Shown here: positions 45,829-58,435 of the stretch, one piece after another
Position numbering within the stretch: the first letter of the stretch is position 1
Layout: the number at the start of each line of letters is the position of its first letter
Origin: Trichuris trichiura
Lineage: Eukaryota; Nematoda; Enoplea; Trichinellida; Trichuridae
DNA: 64,000 bases
Assembly (NCBI GenBank): GCA_037903355.1
Contig: JBAJFE010000060.1
Span: forward strand, 868,001-932,000
Direction of reading: 5' to 3'
Notes under the pieces: model-generated
Database searches by the model: none
What the model was told of the DNA's origin: nothing
Seen by the model: the letters and a program-made list of their open reading frames with translations, nothing else
Translations under genes and position numbers: made by a program

Positions 45829-48800
45829 TTACTTTACGTCTGCGCCAGTTTTGAAGGTCGGTAAAAGTAAACCAAATTTAGATTGTACTTCCGCGAATGT
45901 CGCTCTTGCCAATCGGTAGCCTCCAATATGATCAGGATGGTGGTCAGTTGGCGTGTAGTTACGATTTGAAGATGAACGTATCTTCGAACCTGTAGGTCTC
46001 GTTCCGGCAAAATCGACGTAAAACATTCGCTGCAGAAGCTCATATACCATCAATGTAACACCGAATTGGGGGCTGCTTCGAAGAATGCGAGCCGTTGAAC
46101 CCTTCCAGAATGCGCCAAAACCCTCTTCCCGCCACACTTTGCGACAACAATCCAGCAAACCGGAATAATGAGTGGTCCCTGTTCGTTTAGCTACCTTAAC
46201 AAAATTAACTAAGCACAAAAAAGGCCAAAAGGTCAAAATACCTGCAGTCTTGTTTTCACAACATCAGGAGGTGTGCAAATTCCAGCAGCCGGCACGCCGG
46301 CAATAAATGCAGCGGAAAACAACGACCACGGGTCATTATGACCGTCAGCATCCGCAAACCACAACTTTGCATGAGCATATAAGGGAAAGTAAATGGCCGA
46401 AAAAGGGATATCGCGCAAGAAACAAGCGCTTGCTCCTTTATACAGACCAGTAAAGCCCAACTGACGACAAACGTTGACCAAACTTGGGAAACTGCCCGGC
46501 TGCATTTCGCCGGCCATTTGCATACGAATTTTTACAATTTCAACTGGATTTGTAAACATTACCTGCAAATCAATAACAGTTGCACACGGTAAAGCGTAGG
46601 AAAAACTTGCATACAGGCGCCAAACAAGTTCATTCGCTGTTACGTTACTTGCTACGTTTTTAACTGGTTCAAGTTTCGCTAAAGCTAGAATAGAATTTCA
46701 GCCTAAGTGTGCGGGCTGCACTTGAGCTACCATTTCCGTAAGATCGTCGGAGCTGCCGACTTCATCCGCAAAATTACAAGTCCGAATTTCATTATCACAA
46801 CTTTTAGCCTTAGCTAACAACAGCCCACCTAAATAAATGCAAATTATTAATTCGCGTACAGAATTGTATTATTAATGTGGAACTTTAAAAACTAGTCACT
46901 ACTATTCGTATTATCATGTAGGTTAAATAGGTGGTTGAAAAAATAATAATATCCCGTCCGAAAGCCTTTTGCAAGTTGTTGTGCATTTTACCGCCAAATG
47001 GATCACTCCTAATTGTTGCTTGCATAAAGTATAGAAAAGCATAACCGTCAGCCTTTCCATCTACGAAAGGTTAAAATGTGATTTCCTTATTCGGTCAGAG
47101 ACTAAGTGTTTTAGTATTTTAGTGACCGGCTGAGCTGCGTAGTCGAAACATACTGCACACCAAGGTACCTGACTCCTCAGTTACCGTCAGTTGCTGACGT
47201 GATTACAGCATAAATACCATTACATCTTCACTGAATTGGACAGCGTCAAGGTTCCAATGCAGTGGAATCACTATGCAAAAAATAAGGGAAAATATTAGAG
47301 GCGTAGCTAAAATATTTACGACATAATAACAAGAAAGAACAAACAAAAAGCCTTAGAAAGAAGAAATCTTACTTGAGAAGCGCCACCGCATCCGCCAGCA
47401 ACCACTTCCGCCCAAAAAGGAATTCTAGCTGCGTTGGTGAACTTGTCGCGAACAAAATCGTTGACAGTCAACTTGATAGCTTTTTCCGGCATGACGCCCG
47501 CCAATTGGGGAGCCAAGCCGCGGTACAAACCGAAAAATCCTTCGTGGCGAAGAACCATTCTAAAACAATTCCAACTGTTCGTGTACATAGGTTCGCCAAA
47601 TGAAAGCGATGTTCGCTGATTCTGCATACGCGTTTTGACCAAGTCAATGGGATATACAGCAGTGGCGCCCGTAGCGCCACCTAAGGAGCCAAGACCAAAT
47701 CTGTACAAACTTTCAGCGGTGACAATAAAGGCGCTACGCTCAGACGGTTTATCTACAGCTTTTACAGTAGCCAATGGGAACGAGTAGGCGGCCTTTTCAG
47801 GGGGAAAAGGATGAAGGCGCGTCAGGTCATTAAAGGTAACCTCTCTTCTGCCAGTATGCATCACCTCGGCAAAATTGAACAGTATTTCCACTTCCAAAGG
47901 AGTCAATTGAGCGTACTCTTTGGCAGCGTGCAAAAACTCTGGTTCGACTACCTTGAAAGGAGATTGACCTTAAGTGTAACGCAGCGCCAAGCGACAAAAG
48001 AACACTTACAGCTTTTTGTAGACTGCCTTTGGCGACAGCAAGGTAAATTCTTCTTACCAACTCAAGTTTGTCCAACAAACCATTAAAAGCCATAAACATT
48101 GGAAACGTAACTGACTGAATTCCGTGACGCTCAAAGAATTCGGCAAGATGCGAACGAACAAACTCGCTTAACATATGGCCTTTAGCATTGATCATTATTT
48201 GACAAAAATGAGCGGCAGATATTGCTCCTTTTTTGGCTTTGTCGAAACGTTGAAACCATTCCAACGCTTGCTCATGATGGAAGTCGTGTAGCAGTTGACA
48301 AAATTCCATATATCCCAATCTATTTTTTCTATCTTTTCCGAAGTAGCGGTCGATGAAGTTCGACTGAACATTCAGCGGTTCCCGTTGAATCGACTGTGTC
48401 AGAGAGATCAAATCAAAAAAATCTTCAAAGGATATTCTAGCCGGCCGCGTCTTGCTCCGATTGAACATTTCAAAAGCAGTCAAATAGAGAGCGTCAGGCC
48501 TACACAAAATCGATTCGTAATTCTAAAAAAGGAAACTATTTGATGACAAAACCAATTAGGATAAAGAGTTGAAGATAACATTGACGCGCTAATAAAACTG
48601 TTGTTAATTTTTATGCACAGCAATCAGAGTTCGGTGTCACAGCCTATCCTTTCCTAACAAATACCAAAAACCAATTCCGCACACTTTTAAAATGCCCGCA
48701 TAAGCACAAGCTAACTGCTCTTCAAACGCTACAACCTTTTCGAGTAATAATTGGATTATGGCACAGCATTTGTTCAGTTTATTAATAACTACAGATATAC

Positions 48801-51642
48801 GCGTACGGCAGACGGAAGAAGTCCGTGAAGAACTATCACAACGAAGCATTGCACTGTCACAAGAATCTGATGATGTCATTAAACTTACTCGTACAAGATT
48901 AGCGTAACTGAGTATAGTATTAAATAATAACAACGGTACAAACTGGAATATATACATCATAGGCAAAGTACGAAATATCTGTACTATTTTAACACGTTTT
49001 ATACCTTACTCAGACATTATATGGAACAGCAAATAATATTTAAACCACGTGCGAATCGCTTCTCGGTTGTGGAGAGTTTTCCCGTTTCAACTATGACGAC
49101 GCAAGCATACAGTGGCGACATCTGTAGAGCAAAAAGTTCTCTTTTTCGCTATACTGTGGTTGTGCTGTCCCTAAATTTTAGCTCAGGCTTAGGCTATGGC
49201 TCGTCACCATGTAGCCGACAAGTTACACGACCAAAGAAAGCAACGTTTCTCGCATCCTTATCGGTTATCGTGTTGTACCCTAAGCCTAAACCAACATGCA
49301 AGGAAAGGACAGGCGGCAAAGTAGCGAAAAAAGTAACCCATTTTGTCCCGTAGGTGTCGCTAGTGTAGGCTCGATTTAATACTTTGCCAGTTTGTCATTA
49401 GGCATTGTACAGAATGCGTAAGAAATGTGTAAAACACTAGGTGATCCATACATTGTCTGTAACATATATATGCGTCTCAAGCGAAGGAGAAACTTGAGTA
49501 TAGGGTATTCTAAGGAAACACTATGCAATGTACACTATTTAAATTGACAAAAGTTAGCAAGCATCACTAAACTGCAACGTAAAAAGAGGCCTAGTGGTGC
49601 TGGCAATCGTATGCATGCCACCAGTGAAATAAGTGTGACTTTTTATAAGATACTTAAAACCGCACAGCTTAACTGAGACGATATAGTACAACTGAGCCAA
49701 ATGTTTGCTACTGAAGCAACGTTGCGAATATGCTAATGACGAATCATGCAGGAGTCGGAAGTAGAGAGATTTTTAGAATAGAAGACATGTATGCTTAACG
49801 AGAAACAAACTGTATTCAAAAACTTGAAGTCTCACCGCCTCTGGTCATTACTACTTTGACTTACATATTTCTAATCTTACAAAAACCCTTTTTATCCTAA
49901 GAGTTGGTAGACGTATTCAAAAGTATGAAAGCGTTTTACCCATCACGGTTCCAAGTAAGTTTATTATTAGCATATATCCTTATTTATTTTGGTAATGGAT
50001 TATTTCCTATATACTGCAAATGGATTACCTTTTTTGCAGCAACAGTAATTTCTGCTCATTACGCTCATTTTCTCGCACCAACACAAGTCGTCCATAAACA
50101 GCTCATCTCTGCTTAAGCTCGCAAACCACAGAAAGGTGTGCTCACACTTTTGGCCAAACATACAATCGGATGGCACCCAAAATGACTCAGCCATGAGGGG
50201 TAACACAACGCATTCCAACACATCTAAAAATTTGTACATACTGAAAACGCAACAGATTTTGACTGTCCGTGCTAGCTAGCATCAACTCAACCTAACGAAG
50301 ACATTTTCTGTTGCCTTTTACAGGCAAAAGACGGTCAAAAAAAGATGATTTGAAGCTCATTGATTATGTACATCCTACGCATGGTTTAGAATTACAGCAA
50401 AATGTGGTTTTAAAGTACGAAAAGTTTAAGGGCATAAAAGTGACTCGCTAATATGCTTATGTTCCAACAGCGCTGACGTAACTAGCAAGTATTCGAAATG
50501 CTCTGCGCAAGCTCACCTATGTTCAATGTGCTACGTTAATTGCTAAAAAGCTACTAATTAATCCACTTTATACGTCAGACGTTCGCTTCTTGCCTACAGG
50601 CTAAAGCAATAGTTTCAACTGAACTCTGTCGAAGTTATTTCTTAAAATGAGCAATGTATTGCCAATCTTAAACTCGAAAAAAGCAGTGCATCAACAAAAT
50701 TCTCTAGTACAACACCATTCGATCATATTTGAGGGATTTAAGAGTGACCTGTATAGTGCGGTTTTCCTAAATCGCTCAAAAATTGTATTCTTTATTTTTT
50801 AAGGCTACTTCGGGACCTTAACCGTTGCATGTTGCGTGAAAACTAGCTAATTACTACGTAAAGACGCTGAAGCAGCATTGGACAGTGGCATATTGAAGGA
50901 ACAAGAAAACATTTTAAAAACAATGGCTTTTTTTGAATAAAATGTGCCCATTAAAAGATTAAGTAGTTGTATGTTCCAAATTTAAGATTGCAACAGCAGA
51001 AAAGCACAAACACTAGAATTTTTCGTTCTTGGCTATAAGACAGAACAGTAATAATGATGCTCAGGCACAGCTTACAGAACCGTTCCTACTTATCAAGACG
51101 AAAACGTAACTTTTAACTCAACGATTTTCTTATTGTGCACGCTTTTGCAATCGTTAAAACCCTAACGGAATGTTTTCATTTTGTAGCGTCAAAAAGTAGC
51201 CGGTCAGTTTGTAAAGCGGACAGAAGTAAAAACAACGCGCAACTAAGACGAAATGAACTTTTAGGCCCACAGTGTTCGCAATGTTCTGCGCTGACACGGG
51301 CGGGAAAAGATTAACCAAAGGAAAAAGGTTGTGGTCAAAACTTACGCTAAAATCTTCAAAAGATATGCGGCCGTCTTTGTCGCAATCCGCCGCCCGGGCG
51401 ACAACGGCTACAACAGCCGAATCGGTCTCGGATGTATTGTACAGTCCAAGAAAATGCTGGACAAACACTTCGGGCTGCATGAAGGTGCAATTGCCAACAT
51501 CATCCCGGGCGTAACGCTCGAATATCTCATGCAGATGCGATGAGTCCGCCGGCGTTGCTTCGAACCAATACTGATGGACCAAATCGGAAACAGACTTGTA
51601 ACCGAAGGGTATGTAACTTTTCACTCCAGCTGGCAGAGGCAT
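45829..51642 (-). CDS. aralar: Calcium-regulated mitochondrial aspartate/glutamate carrier (aralar/citrin, SLC25A12/13)
   Basis: Five minus-strand exons: 51642-51346, 48522-48010, 47951-47373, 46562-46242, 46194-45829 (2076 nt, 691 aa), all introns phase 0. It exchanges matrix aspartate for cytosolic glutamate across the inner mitochondrial membrane in the malate-aspartate shuttle, stimulated by Ca2+ at the outer face. The N-terminal half has EF-hands, one with the loop [12 protein letters not shown] at about residues 85-96. Next come [15 protein letters not shown] and FFEFH-type helices. The C-terminal half has three carrier repeats with signatures [20 protein letters not shown] and [10 protein letters not shown], plus the family tail DHIGGYR and KFGLLLP. 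The ATG at 51642 is the first in frame; an extra upstream exon cannot be excluded because the frame stays open to 51693. Intron 1 is 2.8 kb, with nothing recognised in it. Confidence 0.95.
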
Positions 51643-52131
51643 CCTACCTCCAATAAACGTACTGTTTTTCCTGTCGGTAGAGAGCGCTAACAAAAGTACA
51701 GTAACTTAAGTGTGCTCAGGTTCATCTTTGCAAAATTTGTTCTAATAATAAATAGAAAAAATGGATAATCCAGAAAGACTGAAAACTATTTTTCTTACTT
51801 ACTACCGCTAATTGGCATTAAATTTTATTTGCGTGGTCAGTTTTCAACTTTAACAACAATTTAACAGGAACTAACTGCTCAGGTGCTAATGAGTGTACTC
51901 AGTTTTGTACGAAATGTTTAGAATAACAAATATACACTTGAATTAAAAGCAGCAATGTAAGCGCGTCATTTTACTGCTAGTAAAATTTGACAGTAAACAA
52001 TTCGCGATAGAACGTCAGAAGTTCATTAGCGCCAGCTAAAGGAGACATCTATAGCGAGCAAAATTACTAATACGAAACAATACAATGGAAAGGATGGATA
52101 AGAGAAGAAGCACAGCTTCCGGCAAATATAA
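51643..52131. other. Short intergenic spacer
   Basis: 489 nt separate the end of the HMG-box gene from the start of the carrier, both on the minus strand. TTTATT at about 51825 reads as AATAAA for the upstream gene. No exon is seen. Confidence 0.6.
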
Positions 52132-55100
52132 TTAAGCGATTGGTGCAACGACCAACATGTTGTCCATACACTGCTTAAGGACTTCAAGGAAATCGGTCTT
52201 CAAATCAGGTACAATTTGCAAAAGCGATAACATCTGGTTGATGCTGACAAAAACGCTGTTCATAAACAAGTCTGTATGTGCGTTCGAATTCAAGTCTTGT
52301 CTGGTAGATTGCTGAACAATTGAAAGAGAAAACGTCATTTAGAAAAATGGACAAATTTGGAAACTAACCGATGCTATCATCTTGCCTGCCATTTGTTCAA
52401 AGAAATCGCTCATAAGCATAAGCATCGCGCACGTATCCAATGATGTTTGCCCAATTGCTGGTTGGTCATCGGACGTCTTTCGGGAATTTTTTCTCGGTTC
52501 CCTCTTTTTAAATGTACGCCACCACTTGAGCTTATCGCAAGCCACGTCCATGGGCTCCATAGGTTTTTCAAAACTGGCCGGATCGGGAGGAGGCAACGGA
52601 TATGAGGAGAAAAGCTCGGAAAAATCTATCTCATCCAACGAAGCAAAACCCAACACTTCTTCCTCTGTACCGTACTGCTCTTCTTCAATTTCCTTCCCGC
52701 TAGTAGGAGATAAATCAGCATCCATCTTAGCGGAAATACCCATTTTCGATTCAGCCTTCTCTTTACAGCCAACCTTCCATCGCTTAAAATGACAATGACG
52801 TAAGAGTAACAAATAAACATTAAGCTGACGTAAGCAAAGCATCACCATCAGCAGTGCTACGTCATCCTGGCAACATTAATGAATAAAAACACGTCCCATC
52901 GCATGTTTCACTTTGGAACTCCAATGCTTAAATTTTTATAAATGGGGAAATGGATTGCCTGAAGAATCAACCAGCCATAGCGTCAAAGGAAATAAATCTT
53001 TTAAAATGTTTAAAGCGATTAATGAGACAGGTTTTCGTAGAACCTAATTTCTTTGGCGAATCAACGTTGCTTAAAAGCTGTAAACACATTTTCTCAACGC
53101 TGCAACAGATCAGTTCCTTTCGCATTTGAAACTCGGAAAGACCGCAGCGCGAAAGGGACAAATAGTAGCCTCTGCAATTTGAAAACTTCAAAGTGAAAAA
53201 AATACTTTCCCCCGCAAACAAGGTAATAAAAAGCCTGAGCAGACTGGAACGGCCTACAACGCAAACCCATAAGCACATGCGCATACACAGACCTAATGAC
53301 TTTAGCCTTTAAAAAACGGCCATATTAGAAGGGACAAATATTTTGGACATTTGGAACATATACGTATCAAAGCGGGTCTTACACAAGGTCAACTAACTTT
53401 CCTACTGAAATGCAGAAATCAAGAAATCCTACCAAAGTGCTTCCACTTAAAATGGGGACAGTACATGGATAGTCAATCAAAAAGAATCCTATTTTCGGCT
53501 GGAATGTCTCTACTACGAAATGTTATACGGAGACACAGATACACACTATCGAGACTGCGAGAGGATTATAGTAGCACATTAGCGTTCCTCAGAAGCAGAC
53601 TACACAGAACACTTTACGAGAACCTGGTGAAGCATGCGGACCTTGCCACACGAACAGTTTGCTCATCACAAAAACAGGTACTAAAATCGAAATTTCATAG
53701 CATTCGAGACAATATTCCGACAACGTCTTCAAACCCTTACAGAAATATTCCACAAAGAACTCCTAGGTCACAGCTAAATTCAGCGATAATAAATCTCAGC
53801 TCATTCCCTCTAAGTGAAAATGAGAAGCATATATTAGAAAAAGGACTTAACTTCGTCCCAACACCAAAACAACCACCACTTCTCGACATCACTGCCTCAG
53901 TTGAAGACAGCCTATCTTCGACGGACACACAGAAAGCCACGCAGATCAAGAGTAATTTATCTACATTGATCCTAGGCCACCACTTCACTGCCACTTCGAA
54001 CCTAAGCCGATATGAGATTAACAGCTTATATAAACTTAGAAAGCAACCCAACAGAATTATAACCAAAGTAGATAAAGGGAATAGAATCGTCTTACTTGAC
54101 AGAAGCACCTACATCGAAAAGATGACAGCTATCTTGAACACCAGCAATTATACCCCTCTACCAACCGACCCTACAGAAGTTTCCCGAAAAAATCTCCGAT
54201 CTCTTCTCATTACATATGCCACAGAAACCAAAGAACCTGCTATCACGAAAATGACAACATATCTTAAGTTTGCATCGAACTTCAGACCCCCCGAGCTCTA
54301 TGGTCTCCCAAAAGTACACAAACCAGATATCCCGCCGAGACCGATAGTCTCCACAATTAACAGCATCACCACTGAACTCAGTAGATACTTAAGTAAGATC
54401 ATCAAACCTCTAACAGGCAAGGAACCATCCTTTCTCAAAAACAGCAAAACGCTCGTCAACGAAATAAGAAACTATTGTTTGGAACCCGACGAGATTTTAA
54501 TCAGCTATGATGTAAAAGACTTATTTCCCAGCATCCCAACATCAGACACCCTAGAAACATTAAACAATCTCCTCCACACGGACACAAATCTACCCAGCAG
54601 AACTAAATTAAATCCCTTTCACATTGTCAAACTGGTTTCGTTTTGCATGCAAGAAGGCAATTATTTCACTTTTGATAACAAGTTCTATAAACAATCTAAC
54701 GGAGTACCTATGGGAAGCCCCCTATCCCCTGTATTAGCGGAAATCTTTATGGAAAACTTTGAAAGACAAATGTTCAGAACTATAGACAGACACATAGCTC
54801 CACGCCTTTTTAAAAGATACGTAGACGACATCTTTGTCATTATAAAAGCTGGAAAAGAAGAACAATTTTTACAATTCCTCAACAACGTCCGTCCTAACCA
54901 AATAGTCTTCACAATGGAAAAAGAAGATAACAAAACTTTGCCCTTTCTAGACGCCTTAATTATTCGCTCAAGCGAAGGCCTTAAAACCAGAGTGTATAGG
55001 AAACCCACGCACACATATCAGTACCTTAATTTTTCATCACATCACCCACGATCAGTAATGCGTGGTATCCTCTTTGGAATGATAGACAGAGCATTCAACT

Positions 55101-57085
55101 TATGCAGTCCCGAATATCTTCAGCCAGAAATTAACTACATTAGAAAAATCTTCTACAAAAACGGTTATCCTAAATCCTTTATCAACCAAGTGCTCAACCA
55201 CAAGCTTCGCACACGTGAGTCTCCAGAGCAAAACACTCCGCACGACACTTGTCTGGTTATTCCTTATGTGGCAGGTTTAGGCGAAAAGATTGTCCAATTA
55301 GGAAAAAGATTAGGCTTCAGAGTCTTCTTCAAGAGTTCGCCCAACTTCAGGGCAATTCTTCGCACAGACAAAACTAAAATCCCCGCAAACAAAAAGACAG
55401 GATTAGTATACGCGGTTGAATGTTCTTGCTCAGGGATTTATATTGGTTAAACGGGAAACACCCTAGAGCATAGATTCAATAAACACATAAAAAAACTCAC
55501 AAGTTACAATAACGCGAAAGCCATACTTAACAATGGTACCAATCTAACCACACAGCGAGGCAGACCAATCGTGGACCCAAAAATTACAATGGAAAAAGCC
55601 AAACAAGCTTCTGCTGTAGTGGAACACGCGACGCAATGCACTCAACCACTCCACCCAAGAGTTTTATGTTACGAAAACATTTTACAGTTAAGAAGAATTA
55701 AAGAAGCATTATATATTAGACATAATACGACATACAACTGCGATCAAGGAGTGGACATAAGCGAGATTTGGACAAATATTGTGACGCGGTATAATTGTTG
55801 CACACTCATCAGATGAAATACAATAGCCGGGAAAGAAGAAAAAACAAATAATTAGAACAAACAGAAATGGACAAAACTGCAATATAAATGGAACAAAGAA
55901 AGAAAAAGAAAAAAAAGAAAAAAAGAAGTGCGCTGACAGACTCAAATACAAAAACCTACAAACAGAAGGCTTTAAAATACGCGCTTTAAAATCCTCAGAA
56001 TCGATAGATGGCACTCGCTGGCACAATTCATATTTACAACTTAAGACCGCTGATGATGGGTCTCGAATGACCCGAAAGCTCCGGAGTCTGTTTATATAGA
56101 AAACAAACGGGACACATCCGTAATAAATTTCTTCATCATGAAAATATTTTAACGTTTATACCTCCTTTTCAGTTTTGCTGAGTCGTTTCCACCCAGATGC
56201 CATTAGGGCACAGAAATTTGGAGTATTTAGCAATTCGGGAGATTCCACTTCCAGTCGCGCACATTCGGAATCAAACCAATTACGATAAGCACTACCACGC
56301 CTGGGACGTTTCAGATGAGATGTTTGAGGTAGAGCTGGCGATTTAACTTCTTCAGGCATAGCCGCAATAGGCATACTGGGAGATCCGGAAGAAACGGAAG
56401 CAATGGTCATTTCAAAGGCTAAATCTTTGCTGCTCGTCTTCTTGCTACGTTTGGCGGGCGGATGTTCTTTTTCTATTCCTGACGATGTTACCTTGAAGCG
56501 ATTTATTCCTGTTGGCTTTAACTTAATTTTAAATTGCCCGCTCGTCACCGGTTCCGCCGCCGGCAAGGGTGCCACGAATTCCGCCGGCTGAGCCATACTT
56601 GTCGACGGAGTAACATTTTCCTCAGCTTTTCTGTTTTCCTTTGCTTTCTGCCTTTCGGCAGTGCTTGCCTTCGAAGCAGACTTCGATTTCGGGGTGCTTC
56701 TCGCCTTTTTACGTTGCGGAGATGCGGGTCGGTCAATGGACGACAATTCCATAGTGCTTGCTTTACCTCGCTTCACCGGAAGCGTTACAAAGTCGTCGGA
56801 GAACCGCTTTTGCTTTCGAACACGTTTTCCAATTTCCATAGACGACCCAACAACATTTGAACGTCCTCTCGCGGAAGCACCTTCTGGCATTATGTCACTC
56901 TCTCTACAGTTTGTTGGTGTAACCAAGCTCTGTTCCATAACATGCGAAGGGGAAGCATTTTGCGGACCTTTCTCAGCAATATTATCAAGTAAAGCACACG
57001 AGGTAGCCTCGCTGACACTAGCGTCGCCTTTTTCGTTTGTCTTTTCGTCACGCATGCCTTCTCCTTCTGGATCAACCAGCGACAT
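52132..57085 (-). CDS. HMG-box protein, HMGXB4-like
   Basis: Three minus-strand exons: 57085-56162, 52782-52369, 52311-52132 (1518 nt, 505 aa), introns phase 0. Residues 1-250 are low complexity and basic with putative nuclear localisation patches (KRVRKQKR, RKKARSTPKSK, PPAKRSKK). An HMG box begins near residue 264 (RRGSAYRNWFDSECARLE, then NFCALMASGWKRLSKTEKE) and is interrupted by intron 1, finishing with RWKVGCKEKAESK. The C-terminal 90 residues (DTCAMLMLMSDFFEQMAGKM to DNMLVVAP) resemble the conserved helical end of HMGXB4, a DNA-binding nuclear protein linked to transcription regulation. That assignment is from remembered family pattern; the HMG box itself is clearer. Intron 1 (56161-52783) holds a Penelope-like element in the opposite direction. 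Confidence 0.8.
53351..55816 (+). pseudogene. PLE reverse transcriptase / GIY-YIG endonuclease with one nonsense codon
   Basis: An open frame of 699 codons runs to a TAA at 55448-55450 and then continues in the same frame to 55816 (821 codons in all). The first in-frame ATG is at 53465, so the true N-terminus may be lost or upstream. RT blocks in order are ITKVDKGNRIVLLDR, LYGLPKVHKPDIPPRPIVS, ISYDVKDLFPSIP, SNGVPMGSPLSPVLAEIFME, the catalytic RYVDDIFVI (YVDD at 54818-54829), and LPFLDALI with the thumb TRVYRKPTHT. The GIY-YIG domain reads GLVYAVECSCSGIYIG, then stop, then TGNTLEHRFNKH. The stop replaces the usual glutamine of YIGQTG (CAA to TAA). This single change should truncate the endonuclease while the RT stays intact. 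Confidence 0.9.
56041..56095 (+). ncRNA. Candidate hammerhead ribozyme motif at PLE 3' end
   Basis: CTGATGA at 56050-56056 is followed by a 5-bp helix II (GGGTC 56058-56062, GACCC 56069-56073), GAAA 56074-56077, the palindrome CTCCGGAG 56079-56086, and GTC 56086-56088. Hammerheads of this minimal type are established in Penelope-like elements of many animals. A single G (56078) sits extra beside the short helix III. I could not pair 56041-56049 with 56089 onward convincingly as helix I, so activity is uncertain. Confidence 0.5.
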
Positions 57086-58435
57086 TCTTTTAGCGCTTAG
57101 CAAAACAGCTTTAAATGCGTCTGCTCAATAATCAACAACAGCAGCAAGTAGTCCGCTACGAGAAATTCCAGACAAAATTCCACCTCAGCGTTTTGATTGA
57201 ACGGTTACACCGAACGAGTAATCTAAACGCAATGCAAAGTAATTTAAAGAAAATGCGAGTAAGGAAAAGATGAACTTGCAAGCGAGCGAAAATTTTGAGA
57301 TACAACTGTGCATTAATCCATTGCAAATGAAATAAACAAAACTGTAGGCGCACAAGCTAAACAAAACGCAGGTACCATTCGAGACTTTGCTTCCCTTTGC
57401 CTCTCACTTCAACCGCAACCATACGCAGAGTCCCCAAGCAAATTGTCCTTCGCTGCTGTACAAGCGTGACTTTTTTCGGACTATACTAAGCGCGCGAGAA
57501 TGTATTGCTACTCATTTACCGCGCACCTCCGTATAACCTTTTATTTTCTTAAACGCTTTCGTTAGGCTATTTGTTAATTAAATTTAGTCATAATTTACAT
57601 TTAATCCTGCGTTATTGCTCTGCTACTTGTCCGTTTTTCGGAGAAAAAATTACGACAGGAGCAATACAGTAGGATAAATGATGCGCAGGTAGAGTACGCT
57701 TTTATCTGCATTGCTAACAAAATTTCAAACCCGAATTTGTCATCAAGAAATGGCTCGTTCAATTTTGCAAGCCGTTTAGAGTATACCAAACTTTTCAAAA
57801 CATAAATTGCTTAAATTAAAGACCGCAGCAAAACAACCACACTATCGAGGCCTTAATGCTCAAAAGGGGAATGCGCAGCGCAACTTTAAGCAGGGCGCGA
57901 CAAGTACATAATCGCATTTACTTCGTAACAAGTATGGTGGCAAACTAGTAAGTAGCTGACGGTTATACGGGAAACACGGTGCTACCAGAGGCGGGAATAT
58001 TCATATAAAGTAAAACGCAACAAAAGCTAGAATCGGAAGCGGTACCGTTTTTGCCATGACGGAGCTAGCGGACAAGACAAGTACGATGTCGTATTCAAAT
58101 ATTGTTGGCAGTTGTAGTAAATAGAGAGAATATGAATGAGTGAGAGAAAGGGCGGTGGCGGCAAACATCCATTGACATTTTTCCAATTAAAGGTGTAGAA
58201 AAAAGAAAAAAATTATGCGCGCAGACAAAGGAGCATCGCTTGCCCATGAATGCGGTAGGCTTCGCTTTGGCACCACGTCTTCCCAACGGTAAGCAGCAAC
58301 AAAATGTGTTACGACGGATACTTGATGCACCGTCCTGTATTTTTTTTTAACGCGAGCTAATTCTTACAGCATGTCACCAACGGCAGTGTTAATAGGACTA
58401 TGTATGGTTAAAGAGCGAATGGAATTTTGACCCAT
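57086..58435. other. Intergenic, no gene recognised
   Basis: The stretch lies between the start of the HMG-box gene and the 3' end of cle-1, both minus strand. The HMG gene promoter should be here. No exon is supported. Confidence 0.55.

Larger units (their letters stand above)
53300..56140 (+). mobile_element. Penelope-like retroelement, near full length
   Basis: A PLE lies almost wall to wall inside intron 1 of the HMG-box gene, antisense to it. It has a reverse transcriptase ORF, a C-terminal GIY-YIG endonuclease, an A-rich 3' UTR (55838-55930) and a terminal segment with hammerhead-like motifs (56047-56088) followed by acgggacacatccgt. Exact ends and a target duplication were not resolved. 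The 3' segment recurs in the hairpins at 27901, 42732 and 44673, showing family activity in this region. Confidence 0.88.
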
